Origin: Casuarius casuarius | Taxonomy: Eukaryota > Chordata > Aves > Casuariiformes > Casuariidae | DNA length: 64,000 nucleotides | Reading direction: 5' to 3' | Assembly (NCBI GenBank): GCA_003342895.1 | Contig: PTFA01000035.1 | Location: 852,022 to 916,021 of the forward strand | Position numbers and translations under genes: made by a program | The notes under the pieces: model-generated | Told to the model about the DNA's origin: nothing | What the model saw: only the letters and a program-made list of their open reading frames with translations | The model's database searches: none | Shown here: one piece after another, positions 38,067 through 51,900 of the stretch | How the letters are laid out: each line of letters starts with the position of its first letter | Numbering within the stretch: the stretch's first letter is position 1

Positions 38067-41000
38067 GGTAGTCAGTTGTCTCTGAAAATGCCCATACTTC
38101 GGTTTCCTGCAAGGCTAGTATTAGTAAGGGAAAAATCAGGACTAATATCATTTTAAGTGGAGTATTTTATTTAATGCTCAGCTGAGGTGACAAAGTGATT
38201 AGTGAGGTATAATCACAGCTGGCACTCTAGGGCTGTGTTATTAAGAAAATTTTGTCCCGGACAAAAGCTGATGTAGGACCGATATGAGAGAGGCGCCGTG
38301 GAGAATAGTAACCCCAAGAGCAACAAGAGTGAGTACGATCAGGTGTAATAAACACTGAAAGAGCTAAACTAAAAGCAGTGCTCCGAGTACTAGTTCTAGG
38401 CTGATTGTCTTACATGGAATAAATAGAAAAAATTAAATTCTGTTTCGAAGATCTGTAGGAACAGAATTTTATAGATAACGAAAATTAGCCTCTCTTATAT
38501 TGTCTCCATATGTATATGATAGCTCATATACATTCTAAATAGCTCTTCTTAGGACAAACGGTTACCATAAGTAAAGCAGTGTGGTGGGAAAAGTTTCCTC
38601 TTGCATACCCACAAGATTTATGTATTTAAGACATCTGAATGTACTTTCACTACCATGCAACCATTTTCGCACACTGACTGGGTGAAAAAAGCAGCCGATA
38701 TTGATCTGTGTCTTTCCACACTGGTCTGAACACCAGAGCCTTTAGAGACTTTTATGAATCCATTACTATTAATGGGGCTACCATTGTATAATTTCCATTT
38801 TGATGAGAAAATGGACTCAGGAACATTTCTAACTCCAACCTCTTTTAGCTATAACGGGATGATGCATAACTGGCCTTCCAAAGCACTTAGGTCCCACAGC
38901 TGGATGTCAGCCTGTGCCTTATATCTTATACTGCTTTCACACTAAGATATGAGCCTCTCTTCTAATTAAGCAAAGGCAGATGGAAACCCTGGGGCAAGCA
39001 ATGGTGGCAGTCAAGGGAAGGACCTGTTAGGGACCACAGGGCTAAAATGATCCAGTGCCTGGGTGAGAGTGCTCATTTTTCTTAATGTAAAAGATTTTTT
39101 TTCTCCTCTTTTTCCCATATTCCCTTATCCCAACATATTTTACTGCAAAAGTCTTCCTGACATGACTGAATAGCCCTGTCTAAAATAGGAAAGACAGGAT
39201 TTTTTGTTCGTTTATTATATAACACTTACTTTTCTTCTTTCCTGTTTTTTCCCGTTAATGGATTAGAGATGCACTTTTATAGCTCTAAAGAGCTAACAAC
39301 AACGATTTTTTAATAGTATGCTTCTAATAGTATCTCATAGCTTGGTATTAATTGAATTTATGTCACGAATTTATTATCCTTTATTCAAGCATTTACTGAA
39401 TGAACGGCATGCTTAGTTGAATAAAGAGCAGGATAGATTACATACATAAACATATGATACAATCATCAGTGTAGTAAAAGAGTTAGCTTTTCCTTCTGAG
39501 TAAATTTATAAAATATTCTCACTTCTCCCCCATTACTTAGTTGTTTGTGGACTATTCTTGACTGGATTGAGTAAATACATGCAAATGAAAAAGCTGCTTT
39601 ATTCTGACTGAATAACATCTCACATTAAATTACAAAAGCGACCTGCTGCAGAGGAAACTAATTAAATCAAAGAGAACTGTGTGCTCAAACTTGGAATTCT
39701 TTGGAACTGCTCTAGGGGGAAAAAAAAGAATAAAAAAATCCCATCTCACACAGTATCCACAAAGCTGTAGCTGGGAGCAGACACAGTCGTAGTTAGAAGA
39801 TGGCCCATTTGCTGTAACACGTTAGATACCAGGTAGATACATGAATATTATTAAATGAATTTTGTGTTGCGTCCCTTGAAGTTCTTACAGTTGCTTGATT
39901 GGCACATGTTTTGTGCATGCTTATGGCCAAATAAAAGACAAAATATATGCATATAAAATGCATATAAATACATAAATACAGGTATGTGTGTGTATTTGCA
40001 TGTGGTTGTGGGTGTCAGAGCCTGTGATATCCCAAACCAAAATGAATATGTGAAAAGATATGGAGAGGAAGTGAAAGCACCTAAAAGCTTAAATCGGAGA
40101 TAAATATTCAGAAAGTTCCACATTATTAAGGAAGTATTCTACAGGTTGCATCTGCTCCTGCTTAATCAGTCTCCTTTTTTGTTTGCAAATATTTAGTTCT
40201 TACCGAAAGCACATTGCAGCCAGTTAAATGACTGAAGTAGACAGTGAATCACCTACGGAAAAGATAAAATTTGCCTCTAAAATACTCTGCTGAGCTTCTG
40301 TAAAGACCTAAACTATAGGTGGAAGGCTCTGTAGTTTTAACTGCATGGACAGTGAAGATCAGAACATGGTTTCTGATCTTTCCTTTGAGAGAAGTATAGA
40401 TGAGAGATTTGTGCCCAGAAACGGCGGTACCTGTGTTCTCCCGAACTGCGTCTGAAGGGCTGCTCTCACGCTGGCTAACACCATGCACAGAGGCTCCTTC
40501 TCTATATTTACATGGCCTATCTTACGTTATTAATAATTGTTAATAATACATTATTGACAGAGATGACTAGTTCCTTCACCTCGCTCCCCTGCTCCATACA
40601 TTTTGCCTGTTAGAGAAGACTATGGAGTAATGTATGGGTGCAGCGTATAAGAGGTTTTCTCTAAATATATGGGGAGAATGTAATACTTAAAAAAGCATAT
40701 TACGCTGAAGTTAGAGATCATTAAAGATTTCTGCACAAAGCCAGCATATAACTGAGTGGGAGAATTCTGTAAAATTTGCAAGGGATTTAATTCAATGTCT
40801 TTACTGCTTTGATCATGAGTTGTGAGAGACCGTACCAATACTTATTTTGCTGTAAAAATCTCACAGCTCTATAGCTTGGCTTTAGTTTTTCCTTTTCCAT
40901 CTCTTAATAGTAAAGGGGTAATAGTAACGAGGACTCGATACTTAATCAGAGCAAAAAAAGTCTCTACAAACCTGCACACAATTTCACTTTGAGCACAGAA

Positions 41001-42589
41001 AACACTTTTCACTGTTTGAGGCATTCAGCTTCACTGTTTGGGAGTTTAGCTTATGCTTTTTTGTTTTTTTAAGTGATCTCAAAAGCAAGCGCAGAAATCA
41101 GGTTTTCAGTTTAAATTTCTGGTGCTAGACAAGTTGGAAACGTCTCAAAAGAATTTCAAATTATTCTCACTGTTTTGTTAAAAGAACACACTACATACCT
41201 GGTAATATTTTATCATTATCACTCCGCACTAAGCCTTTACGCTTTTGTATAGTGCACCCTCCCAATTTTCAAAACTTAAATATTTCTGGTAAATAATTGT
41301 GCATAGAAACAGCACACTCAACAGAGCTTTACTGAAGGCCCTGCATAATACTGAAATGTTGTTTTTTGAAAATTAGCTCTGAAGCTAATTTAATAAGCTA
41401 TATTTCATGTATATAAAATAGGTTTTCAAAAGGATATTAATAATTTTGGAATAGATCATTTTTCTAAATTTCTTCAAATTTCTCTCATTGCTGCCGTTAA
41501 TTTATGCAGATGGATAAAGCAATTGTTTTTGGTTTCCTGGCCACTGAACATTGTGAATATGAAGAAAAATCTATCATGTTCCTGTATTTTTGTGATTAAC
41601 TTTCCCTCTTCCAAACATTAACATTTGTTGTTTAGGCTGAGTATTGTAAACAGAAATAAAGTGCAGCAGAAGAGACATACATTTAGAATGCACTTGTGAG
41701 AAAAGGATACACTTTATACAGAGAAAGAAAAAAAGTGTCAGATATAAAGACTACATAAAAATGAGAAAAAAAATCAGTTAGTACAAATCTACATAGAAAT
41801 TTTGCTATGTTGCCTTATTTTCAGCAGAATATAATTTATATGGATTTTTCTAGAGAGGCCACCACACAGGGTCAGAAAGTGGTTCAAAATAGCAACCTGC
41901 AGAAAAGGCTATATGTTGCCTTATGTCATTCAGTCTCCTGAGAAACTCACCAATTTCTATTTGTTTCCAAATTTTGCAGGTCCCTTTTAAGGCTATCACT
42001 GAGCGCTCAGAACCAACAAGCCAACCATGACTTTTCTTTTTCCACCTTACTGCCTCAAATACCAGCCACTCTAGTGCCCAACTTATTTGGATGCTTTCCT
42101 CCTTGGTGCTGCAGAGCACAGCAGAATGCTCTATTTACCAGTACAGCATGTTCCAAAATTTTCCCTTATCAAACTAAAATCATTTTGCTTGAAAAATAGG
42201 GAATTGTAATATACAAACAATAAATCCTAATTGCAGTGAAAATCATACCTAAAAAACAAATTCAGAGAGGAGCTCTAAGTGTTCAAACCATTGTAATAGA
42301 ATAAATTGGAAATATGGCTAAAATGTTGAAAAGAAAACCTTTTAAAGTGTGTGTATTAGATACTTAATCAGGGCTAATGATAAGCATTTCTAATCTTGAA
42401 GTGGTATATAATAGAGAAAAGAAAATACAGGTAATAATTACATTAAAAAATAATGCAATATTAATAGATTCCTTAAAAATCTTAAACAAAAGACACAGTG
42501 GAAATATCTGGATTAAAGTTTGAACTGAAGTACTGAAACAATGCTTAATGTACTTCATGCATCGATTTCTACTGTTCTAGACAGGAGCC
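38067..42589. other. Non-coding stretch, possible conserved element at 39540-39680
   Basis: AT-rich, with only short chance frames. TG-rich and ATAAATAC-rich simple sequence lies at about 39940-40010. The section at 39540-39680 holds an octamer-like ATGCAAAT and several TAAT/ATTA cores and is noted under findings. No transposon was recognised. Confidence 0.5.
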
Positions 42590-42915
42590 AAGGTCTTCTG
42601 ACTGCTCCCTTCACGTGGAGTTGGGGTGAGCTGCTTCTCCTCCCCAAGCACGCGGCTGCAAGGGAAAGCTGCCTCCGGCCCCCTGCCGAAGGCTCCCCCG
42701 CCGCGGGTGCTGCAGGGGTGCCCAAGGCAAGGCCCGCTGCATGCTTATCGCCTGTATTTCCTTGACGAGGCAACCCGTGGCGGTCCCTGAGGATGTAGTC
42801 TCCGAATCGTCCAGCCAGGGCAGGGACTGGAGCAGGCCGCGGGTGGCAGCTGAGCAATGCACCCAGGCCTCCTTTCCGCCAAAAGCCACCGCTCAGACGC
42901 AGCCATGAAACGCGC
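42590..42915. promoter_or_regulatory. CpG-rich islet, possible regulatory element
   Basis: About twenty CpG sites fall in roughly 325 bases, including a CCCCGCCGCGGG core and a second GGCCGCGGG. Both flanks are AT-rich and nearly CpG-free. Frames on both strands are open by composition. No downstream exon, TATA box or splice donor could be tied to it, so a promoter role is inference only. Confidence 0.4.
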
Positions 42916-43940
42916 ACTCAGAACCTAAACAAGCGAGACTGCATTTTAATGCCACTTTCCATACTCTGTCCGAGTGCAAAACTGTAGTTTTATATACAGA
43001 ATGCATGCTGCTTTATCTCCAGCCTTTTTTCAGTGCCTCGGCGGTTCACAGGAAAATCAATTCACCTACACAAATAAAATCGGCATGAGAGTGACCTCGC
43101 TCCCGATGTGCTGCAGTTTAATACCTCAGAATTGCTGCTGGCTTCTACACCTGGAGTAATTTAAATCTGCAGATGGTGGAGCTGAACAAAGTGGGGGGGC
43201 ACACAAACTTAATACATTTTCCAAGCTGTCTATCTGCTCTCCACACACTCTTGTCATTTAGTAGGAAGCAGGTTTGACTCATAATATTTTTGATTGCTTG
43301 AGCCAAAATAAGGTTATGGACTACAGTGATATTTCAGTCTCCCAACATATTCCAGCCAAACGATGACTGGATTTAAAGTCTACGCCATTTGTGAGCTCTG
43401 AGTCAGTTGTTTTGCAACCAGGCTCTTCATCTTGACTTAAAAAAAAAAAAATCCATTTCTCCTTCATAGACGCAGATGATGTTACTCCATTTGATGCGTA
43501 TTACAATTCATATTCTATTTTATATTGTTAATTATTGTCAAGAGCAGCAGCAGCAGCAGCATGATTGTAACAGCTTGGGACCCTCATCATAGATGAAGAC
43601 TCCTCTGTGTGGGGCACTGTGAAAACACAGATTAAAAAAAAACACTATTTCACATAACTAATTTTCCAAATATTAAACAAGGAGGAGATGGAGAGATAGA
43701 GCTAAGGGAAAACAAGAAATTTAAAAAAATGGCCATTTGTATTAACCACAGTCTCCGTATTCTCCTCAGCTCTGCCAAGCTTTCTGGGCAGCGAATTTTG
43801 ACAGGGGAACAGAAAGAGAACAAAGAAGTAACTTTTCATACAGTTTTGCCTTCTGTGCCTGTTTCCTGCATGCACCAGTCTCTTCCTGCACATGAAGCAG
43901 AAGAAAAAGAGAAAGTTCTTGCTTGAGAGAAAAATAACTA
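42916..43940. other. Non-coding stretch with small simple repeats
   Basis: It contains a 12-base A run near 43441 and the AGC repeat at 43543-43561. No gene was recognised. Confidence 0.5.
43543..43561. repeat. (AGC)n trinucleotide repeat, about six units
   Basis: A pure AGC/CAG run of six units plus one base in non-coding DNA. All local frames are short, so a polyglutamine tract is not implied. Confidence 0.9.
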
Positions 43941-44135
43941 GTGGATCCAGGCCAGGACTGGGGGCTGACCGGAGGTGGGAGTCAACATTGCATCAGTGAG
44001 TGGGAGATGACAAGTGGAAGGGGACAGATCTTGAGAGGCCTTGAAAATAGAGAAGCAGCTCTTATCCGACGTGACAGAAAAGAAAAAGAAATGACTCTCT
44101 GCATACCCAAAATAGATATGTTAAGGCCAATAGAC
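43941..44135 (+). repeat. Possible ancient interspersed repeat fragment
   Basis: The segment GGGGACAGATCTTGAGAGG, CCTTGAAAATAGAGAAGCAG and the following bases resemble the 5' part of an old sauropsid/amniote repeat family (phrases like 'aaggcccttgaa..gacaaggagctt'). The same family may appear at 55290-55815. The name of the family is not certain, and the match is by memory. Confidence 0.28.
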
Positions 44136-44619
44136 TAACAAAATGTTTTGTAGATTGTATTAAACGGCACTAAGCAAAGAAGGCTAATCATTCGATTTGG
44201 AACAAAACAGAAACCTCTGCTGATTTTTTTTTTAAGAGGTGAACCTCTGGTTCTCTATTTGCATTCATTTTTATAGTTAAGGGTTATTCATTTTCATACC
44301 TAAGGGTTAGAAAGCAGCCGCAAATCAGTGTAATCTGTGGCCTTAGTGGCAAAGATAACTGCCCCGGGCAGGTTTTTGGATGGTCTGCAGCCAGCTTGGG
44401 GAGGAGCTGGGAGCTGGGATCCAGGGTGCATCCAGGGAAGAGCCAGCAAAAGGCAGCAGCCCTCAGGCTCCACGCTCCAAACTCAAAAAGATCTTGAAAT
44501 GGTTGAACTGGCACAACAGAAAGCTGGTAGCACCTGCGTGCAAGGCGGAGAGTCCAAGGAACAGCAGCATTGTGTGAGGGACTGTGTAACCCCAAGGAGT
44601 TGTGTTACATGACCAAATT
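44136..44619. other. Non-coding stretch, mildly GC-rich
   Basis: Overlapping frames on both strands at 44284-44612 are composition-driven. It lies directly before the CR1 copy and could be more diverged CR1 or other repeat sequence, but no block could be matched. Confidence 0.4.
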
Positions 44620-44930
44620 CATCCTCATGAGAAAAGATTACAGGAATTTGGGTTGCTTAAAGCGGAGAAGAGCCGGGGGAGGGAGACAATTACAGAGGTC
44701 CTTCCACTGTCTAATGTCTATCACGGAGAAAAGAAAGTGAATTTCTTTAAATTGCACCAGGGAAGACCCAGGTTAAGTACTAGAGGAAAACTGCTGAGCG
44801 GTAAGTAGTGCCCACCCATGAAGCTCTTCAGCGTATTAGAAACATCTGCTTGGCAGGACAGAAGACGCTGCTGTCTGGTGGGAGGGAGGAGACTCTCTTT
44901 TCAAGTCCTTTCCAAGGCTACGATCTGCAA
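44620..44930 (+). mobile_element. CR1 LINE, 3'-region fragment
   Basis: A sense-oriented old CR1. The segment TTACAGGAATTTGGGTTGCT is followed by AAAGCGGAGAAGAGCCGGGG, GGGAGACAATTACAGAGGTC and CTTCCACTGTCTAA. These match the CR1 run 'CAGGAACTTGGGCTGTTTAGCCTGGAGAAGAGAAGGCTGAGGGGAGACATAATTACTGTCTTCAAATATCTAAA'. Later AAATTGCACCAGGGAAGACC matches the 'AAGTTGCACCAGGGGAGATTTAGG' block. The last part (GGCAGGACAGAAGACGCTGC through CTTTCCAAGGCTACGATCTG) is a weathered form of the 3' end. Confidence 0.85.
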
Positions 44931-47900
44931 TATTCAAATATCCCAGTCAGAAGCCCAGTAGATCTACTATTTGTTTAAACAGCTTTGATACCACATCAAG
45001 GCTTCATTTGAAGAAAAAAAGCAAGGGAGAATCCTTTTAAAAATTGTTCTTATCTATCTCCTCTGTTAAGAACGCCTGCTTTGCTTCTCGTTTGAATTGC
45101 TCTGGCCTTACTACGCAGCCTTTGGTTCCTTGCCTGTTTGGTCCATGAACTAGTTTTATTAGTCATTTTGAGAGATGTATGATTTAATGCTTCAAAGATT
45201 AGATACACATACATAGCAGAACTAATACTGTTTTCCTTAATATTGGTATTCATATTGGTACAGCAGTATTTTTATAATATCAAATATTAAAATACTCCTA
45301 GTTTGAAAAAGTCCAGTTTGGGCATTATACTCCTGTAATTTTTTTGAACAAATTCAGCTAGCACAGAGGACTGAGAAGAAATAATAACAGTTCACAGCAA
45401 GAAAGATTCTGACCTGTAAATTAAAATGTACCCAAACTTCATCTGGTATGAACAGCTTTTGCAGAGAAAAAGACATAATGAGCTAATTTCAGGGGAAAAC
45501 TCAAGAAAAAGAATACCCAGGGACCCCTTCGATAACAGGAGAAACAGGGCTGCCCACAGACAGCAATGCAAATAATGTTGCAAGTAGCCGTGAGAGCAGC
45601 AGTTATTCTGCTAACTGTAAAGAACAGACTCCAATTTTGCACCAAATTGAGTTTGGGACGTAACACACACTGTAATAGCCTTATATTGCTGCTTTTAATA
45701 ACGACACAGTCATACATATCCAAGGGCATAGGCCATCTGCCCTTAATATAAAGTGGAATTTTCAAATAGAGGATAATGGGGAATGGCTGTGAAACGCACA
45801 GGAATATGGGTTTCTGTGGCTGAACTTAGGCCTGAGAAACAGAAGAACACCTGCTGAGAAGTTCAAAGAGGTCTTCCAAAGGAGGAGGGGGAAAAGGAGA
45901 GGGCAATCTTGGATCCAAAGAAAAAACATATACTTTTTTAATTTTGGAAGGAATTCTCGTGTCATCCTTCTCTTAATATATCAGGGCATCAAAGTTAAGT
46001 TATTTTCCATTTTTTCTTTCACCTCCCCTCTAGTAAAGAAAAATAGCATGCATAATTCAGACACACAATCAAGGGAGTAAGTATAGCATGTCTATACAAG
46101 GGATTACTTTTCTTGTTTGACTTAATAAGCCTGGTCATCGACTACAGATCACTGCTACGATATAAATTAGGGTAAAAAGAACTCTTGATAAGAAGTTTCT
46201 TGTGTTCTCAGTCACTGTTAATGTTGTTAATTTCCTCACTTGGGCTACTGGACTTTTAAGTATATTGTAGCAGCAGGGTGTGAAGGCTCGTTAACATTTC
46301 CAGCTCTTATAATGAATTGTACAACTTTACTTAAAGAGACTCTACTTAATATGCTTAAATTTGGGAGCCACTTGTAAAATAATGCATTCCAAACAGTATA
46401 AGGACAGTACAAGAGAATAACGCTGATGAAGAAGACTAAAGGACTGCGCTATTTGTTTTCTTATAAAACACATTTTTCCAATTTCTTCCTGCATTTTTCT
46501 AAAACTAAATTGTATTTCAAAATTCAGATTCTAAACAAAATTCTAAATTTTAAAACAAAAGTAATTCTAGAACAATAAAGGCAATAAGAGCAAAGTTTCT
46601 GGCAATAACCATATAATATATATACCTATGGATGATCTTTTAATCTGATTCTCAAGTCTGCCACCAAATTATATAGCTGAATAGTTAGCATGCTGCTTTC
46701 AACCAAAGCCAAATATCACCAAAAAACTTCATGGTAAAAATGAGGATTATTATTAGAGATGAATAAACAGTGAATTTTTGTTCTGAGTTTCCTAAGCTAA
46801 TTTTGATTCACTTATGCTCATTCCTCTCCGGGCACTTTCCACAAATCTTTAAATCCTCAAATACTGCTCAATTTTATTAAGTTCTGCAAAGAGGAGCAAC
46901 ATAAGCATAGCTTGGTTTGCAATTTCCAAAGCGATATTTTGTTCTAAGACAAAAATAGCAAATTAGTTTTCAGAAACCAACATATCTTTACATTTCATTT
47001 TAGTTTTTCTCTCAGAAAGGAAAGGTGTAAAAGTAAAAATGCATGCTGGGAAGTAACTGAAAAATAAAGGTTCATCATAAGGACGGGCTGGTCCTGAATG
47101 GAAGGATACAAACCAATGAACAAAAGTTAGTTTTCCTTCTTCAGGACCCAAGAGGAATGTTCTAATATTTACCAAATGGAAATGATTTCCAAGCTGCAGC
47201 CATAAGATCTGCAAATCCAGATTTGCGTCAATCTATATGTCTTGATTTCACCTCTGCAGCAAACTAGAACAGAGATTTTTATCTCTGTGAAATGAATTTT
47301 AATCCAAAAGCTGGTATTCCGTATTTTTTCAGTATTCAGTATTTTTTTTAACCAAGCACCAAAACATTACTTTTTGTTTCCTCATAATAAAAGCTCAGAA
47401 ACTCCTGGTCATTTTTTTTCATAAATGTATCTCCTATTAATTGAGTTATCCTTCTGCACCCAGAATCATTTTGGCAGACCCTTCTTATCACCGCATCTTA
47501 TCTCTGGTTCCAACAATGTGTGTTGTTCGAGCTAAATGATGTCATTCCTGATACAACTCAACACAGCTTTGATCTTCATTAGTATCTCCATGGCAAAGGA
47601 GATTTTAAAGAATAACAGTTCGCAGATCTTACGAAACTATGGAAATTATAGTGGCCCTTGCATAAAACCTTCCTGGCAGTAGTTGAAAAGTCCAGTGATC
47701 CCAACACCATCTGGTATAAAAAGCTGTCTGTGTAATGAACGGAGTTGCCTCAGTTCAGCAGGGAGTGAAATCAGTGCCTGGCTACTTGGAGAAAGTCTCC
47801 GATGGCTGCAAATCCTCTGTTGCCACATTATTCATCACCCTCCCTAAAAACACTCTTGCAGCTGTTTCATTCACGCTGCAGAAAGCCTCCTCTCCAGATG

Positions 47901-50900
47901 GCGAGGGGAGCGTACGAGGGACTGGCGCCAAATCAGATCCCGTTGCTGGAAATCCAGGGCTGAGGAAGGCGTCAAAGAGAAATCTGACTTTTCTGAATAT
48001 ATGAGACACCCTTGTGAAGGTCGCAGAGAGTGATTATTATTTCAGGGAGAGAGTTACTTTTCCGGTCTGGAGCATAAAAAGATCAGTGAAGGGTTACAGC
48101 ACCTCATCCTCTCTTTGCTCCTGCTCTTCACAGTTTGCATAACTACTTGCTCCCATTAGGTTATACGAACTGGAGCTGACGTAGATGAAAATTATCCTGA
48201 GTTTCTTCAGCATCAGTCGGTCTGTAGGGACAAAACCTTTTGCCTTCACTAGAGGTGATGGGACAAATTCTGTGCTAACCTGCATCCTGTGCATTTCCAT
48301 TGGTGTCAGCAAGACTGAAAAAAGGTGTGTGTCTGGGAAGAAAGCAACGTACTCTGTCCTGTTAAGCAAAACTCTTGGGGAGGTTTTTCACCAGCCATAG
48401 CGCGTACAGCTGGGAAGGCCATTCAGTAACAGTATTTCTTTCAGGATCCCTCTGAACTCAGGATGTCTTTTCTTTTTAGAGTGCTGAAAAAAAACAAGTG
48501 CGCTATTATTGCAGTTGTTGACACTGTCCTTTATTGGCGCAAATACAGATTATTTGGGCAGCAGTGGTAAATGATGTGCTGTAAATCAATCAGACCAAAT
48601 TGGCAGGGTTTATTAACTAAAGACAACAGCGTTTTTCAGCCGAAAATAAATGCGCGCAATGTGGTAGCTATTGTTGTTGTTTGCATGGGGAGAGCCTTTT
48701 CACGGGTTTGATGCATTAGGATGAATAGGGAGGGCATTTAATTGTGGGTTCCCTTTTGCAGAACGCACACTTTAAAACAACAAACATTTCTTCTGGTGAA
48801 ACAAGTGACAGATTCTGTAATTATTTTTTCATGTACCGCTGAATGCTCTAACAAAGAAGTCTTTATTTTCTGCTCCAAAATATGCATCTAATGAATATCC
48901 AGGCTTCTAGACCTCAGGTCGTGATGTTCCTTAATTCCCCACACAGAATCCCAGGGTTTGTGTATTAACCTGATGCTCTGTTTCACTAACTTTTGATACT
49001 GGGAGATGCAGAGGAACTTGCTGCAAGACCAGGACTGTACTTCCAATCTTCTCACCTTACAAAATGAAAGTACTTGACTAACTGAAAAATAATTTGTCAG
49101 CAACCGGGTCCCTTTGTCACTTAACTGAAACAGCTGGCAGTTTTCTTCTGGCATCTTCCGGGTATAGAGCTTGCTTGACAAAACTTAAAGGTTTGCATAG
49201 CAGCTGAGAACATATTAATTAAGTAATTTTTGGAATACTGAGGAAAAAATTAAATACAGAAAAATTTCATTTTTTGTCAAACTTAAAATAGATGTATTGG
49301 AATAGTTAACTCATATTATTATTGAGGTCCAATGTGCACTAAGAGTGATTTACCAGTATATCAGTATAGCCACCCCAGCTTAATCTTGTACTTATCAAAT
49401 ACAGTGGTCACTGATTCTCCTACCAGAAAAAAAAAAAAGAGGTAATTATCTTTTTTATCTTAACCATATCCCCAAATATAAGAAGCGATGCCACCAAAAA
49501 GACTTTATTTGACAATATATTTATCTATTGCCAGTTGTCAGCCAAACTATTTTTTCCCACTTTGTTCAATGATGTAGCTATTCTGGCAAAACATTTAGGT
49601 ACAGGGCAACTTAATATTACAGCTGTGAACAGAATTGTGAGGAAACAGCACTGCTTACGATGTACAGAGCTGACATCTCTGTGGCCGGCTTTGTTGTAGG
49701 ATTTAGCAAGTTAACTTTAGAGGGTAACTTAGACAAAAGGTTTGTCTAATTGTGTTTACTATCCTTAGATAAATACATATATTATTCATAAATAAATGGA
49801 AAAACTCTCATTATACCACACTAACCCCAAGATAAATGGTTGCTCAGGAGTCTTAATGTACTACCTCATTCAGGGACTGCTCTATAAAACCTCTTTTAAT
49901 TCTCCCCTGTAACTCAAATTAATAGCAATTCACTCTAAGCAATTTTCTTCAATCCATTTTCTGTCCTAAGCAACAAGTTTGTATAATGGTGCATTTGTTC
50001 TTTATGTCATTCAGACTCTTAAAAATGTCAATCTGCTAATGTTCATTTTTTTGTCATTAGGTTCTTTTTTTCTCTATGGTTACTAATCACCAAAAATACC
50101 TCTTTCATGCAGCTCGGTACCTATTTAAGTGCTACTTCTTTTCTTCTTTTGAACCATAAGGAAGGAGTGATTAGAAACACACATTAGTTATCCTTCTGTG
50201 GCTGAAAGGATAAAACCATACATAGACTTTACAACAGAGGATGGAATTATAGTAAGAATTATCATCCATCCTTCTATTTAAAACTGTTGTCTAATACTAC
50301 ACTGAATAAAAATAGAACAGTCAGTCAAGGTGAAGCTTTCAACTTCTTTGTTAGATGTTTTTTCTTCTTTTTCATGCTGTCATTTAAAAAATGTTGAAGG
50401 ACCTCAAATAATGTCTGAAGTTTAGACAGCATCAACTCATCCTATTATGTTGATCAGCTCCAAGGAGAAGATCCCACAACACACGCTGATACGGATACAC
50501 AATGAAGATAAAATGGCCACATAATTCTGAAACTGAGATTCCTATAATAATTGTTTCTTTCCTCTCAACAAAGAACAGTAGTGACAAGAAAAGATTTCAA
50601 GGACAAAACAATGTGAGAGTCAAGAAATATATTTGCAATCTCTCCTTTCAGAAGATTAACAAGTTTCTTAGCTACTTGTCAAGAACTAACCCTGGAGAAA
50701 TGAATACATAAAAACCTATTTAATAAATTTCACTCCTTCTCTTCCTTCCTCACTTGAAAACCTGTAACACGTAACCGAAAATGAACAACGTCTTAAATAA
50801 ACATAGTACATCAGTCCCCACCGGTTCTTAGGAGATAACTTCAAATAGATTACTATATTTGAGATATCAGAGGCTGTTCTGCAAGACGAGCACTATCAGT

Positions 50901-51385
50901 AAACTGAGGATACTGTGATTTCATTTTCATTTAGGCACATACTACAAGAATGGTAACCTGTAGTTTCTCCTCCACTGATACATACCCAGCATCCTAAAAT
51001 GTCTATGAGATTTTTTTCCCCCCATTAAAAACTAACCATAACTATGTGGAGAACATAATTACTACATCTTCAGATGTAACAGAAGGAGCAAAGCCCATTG
51101 CAGTGCCTGACTCATTATTCCTACGCTATAATTTCCAGCTAGAAAGCAGAAAGAAGCAAACTGAAATGAAAACCTGCAAAGCGTCCTGCAAAGCAGCGCA
51201 TCCTTATTTCATACTCTGAATGCTCCCTTGCAAGGAATTAAGGTAAGCTAGTGTTAAGGTAAACTTACACGGACGAGCTCAAGTTTCACAGCCTGGGACA
51301 ACTGCCACCTCTCGATGGGAAGTGCACGGGACTAATCAGCTGCTCTGCAGGCAGGACAGACCCCTTTCTGCAAGCCCATGCGCCT
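44931..51385. other. Non-coding stretch, possible conserved element at 48590-48900
   Basis: AT-rich DNA with chance frames up to about 108 codons. A 12-base A run lies at 49427-49438. The section 48590-48900 has features of a conserved non-coding element and is noted under findings. No repeats of known family were recognised. Confidence 0.5.
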
Positions 51386-51900
51386 GTGCACCCTGAGATG
51401 GGCTGTATTTCTGCCTGCCGGGGCAGGGGGGAGGGCAGCAGTGAGTCGGGTGAACTCGAGTTTTGCTCGCCCGCGCCTGCCGACAGGATCGCTGCCTCAT
51501 CTACTGCCCCTCTGAGACATTTTCCCCCAGTTGCCAGTCACGTTCAGTTGATCCCGTTCAGTGTTCGGCACATTATTTAGCATTGGCACTTCATGCTGCT
51601 CACGAGTAATTTATCAGCTGCCGCCTTCTGCCACGCGCACATCCCCGGCGCCCAGCTGCGGGAAGCGACGCCTCCGCTCCGAGGGCAGCAGAACGTCACC
51701 CGCAGCTACAGCCGATGCAGCAGCACCGCACTCGCGAGGTCTTCCTGGTGGGGGGTGTCTTGGCCAATGTTAACAAATTTTATAGCTTCAGAATCTCCCT
51801 CTGGCGTGCTGCTGGCAGCACTATCCAAGGCCTGAAGCTAGTGACCCCCTTGCTCCGGGTCAGGGGACGCCGGGTGACCGGCTGTGGCCCACAGCAGCTC
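51386..51900. promoter_or_regulatory. CpG-rich islet, possible regulatory element or first exon
   Basis: The largest CpG cluster of the window, with about 40 CpG in 515 bases, including CTCGCCCGCGCCTGCCGAC and CCACGCGCACATCCCCGGCG. Several overlapping + frames (64-106 codons) span it to 52133, in conflicting phases. No single frame, Kozak context or donor stands out. A CpG-island promoter is plausible but not shown. Confidence 0.45.

Noticed and set aside
43543..43561. CAG repeat as a polyglutamine tract
   Set aside because: There is no sustained open frame or exon around it.
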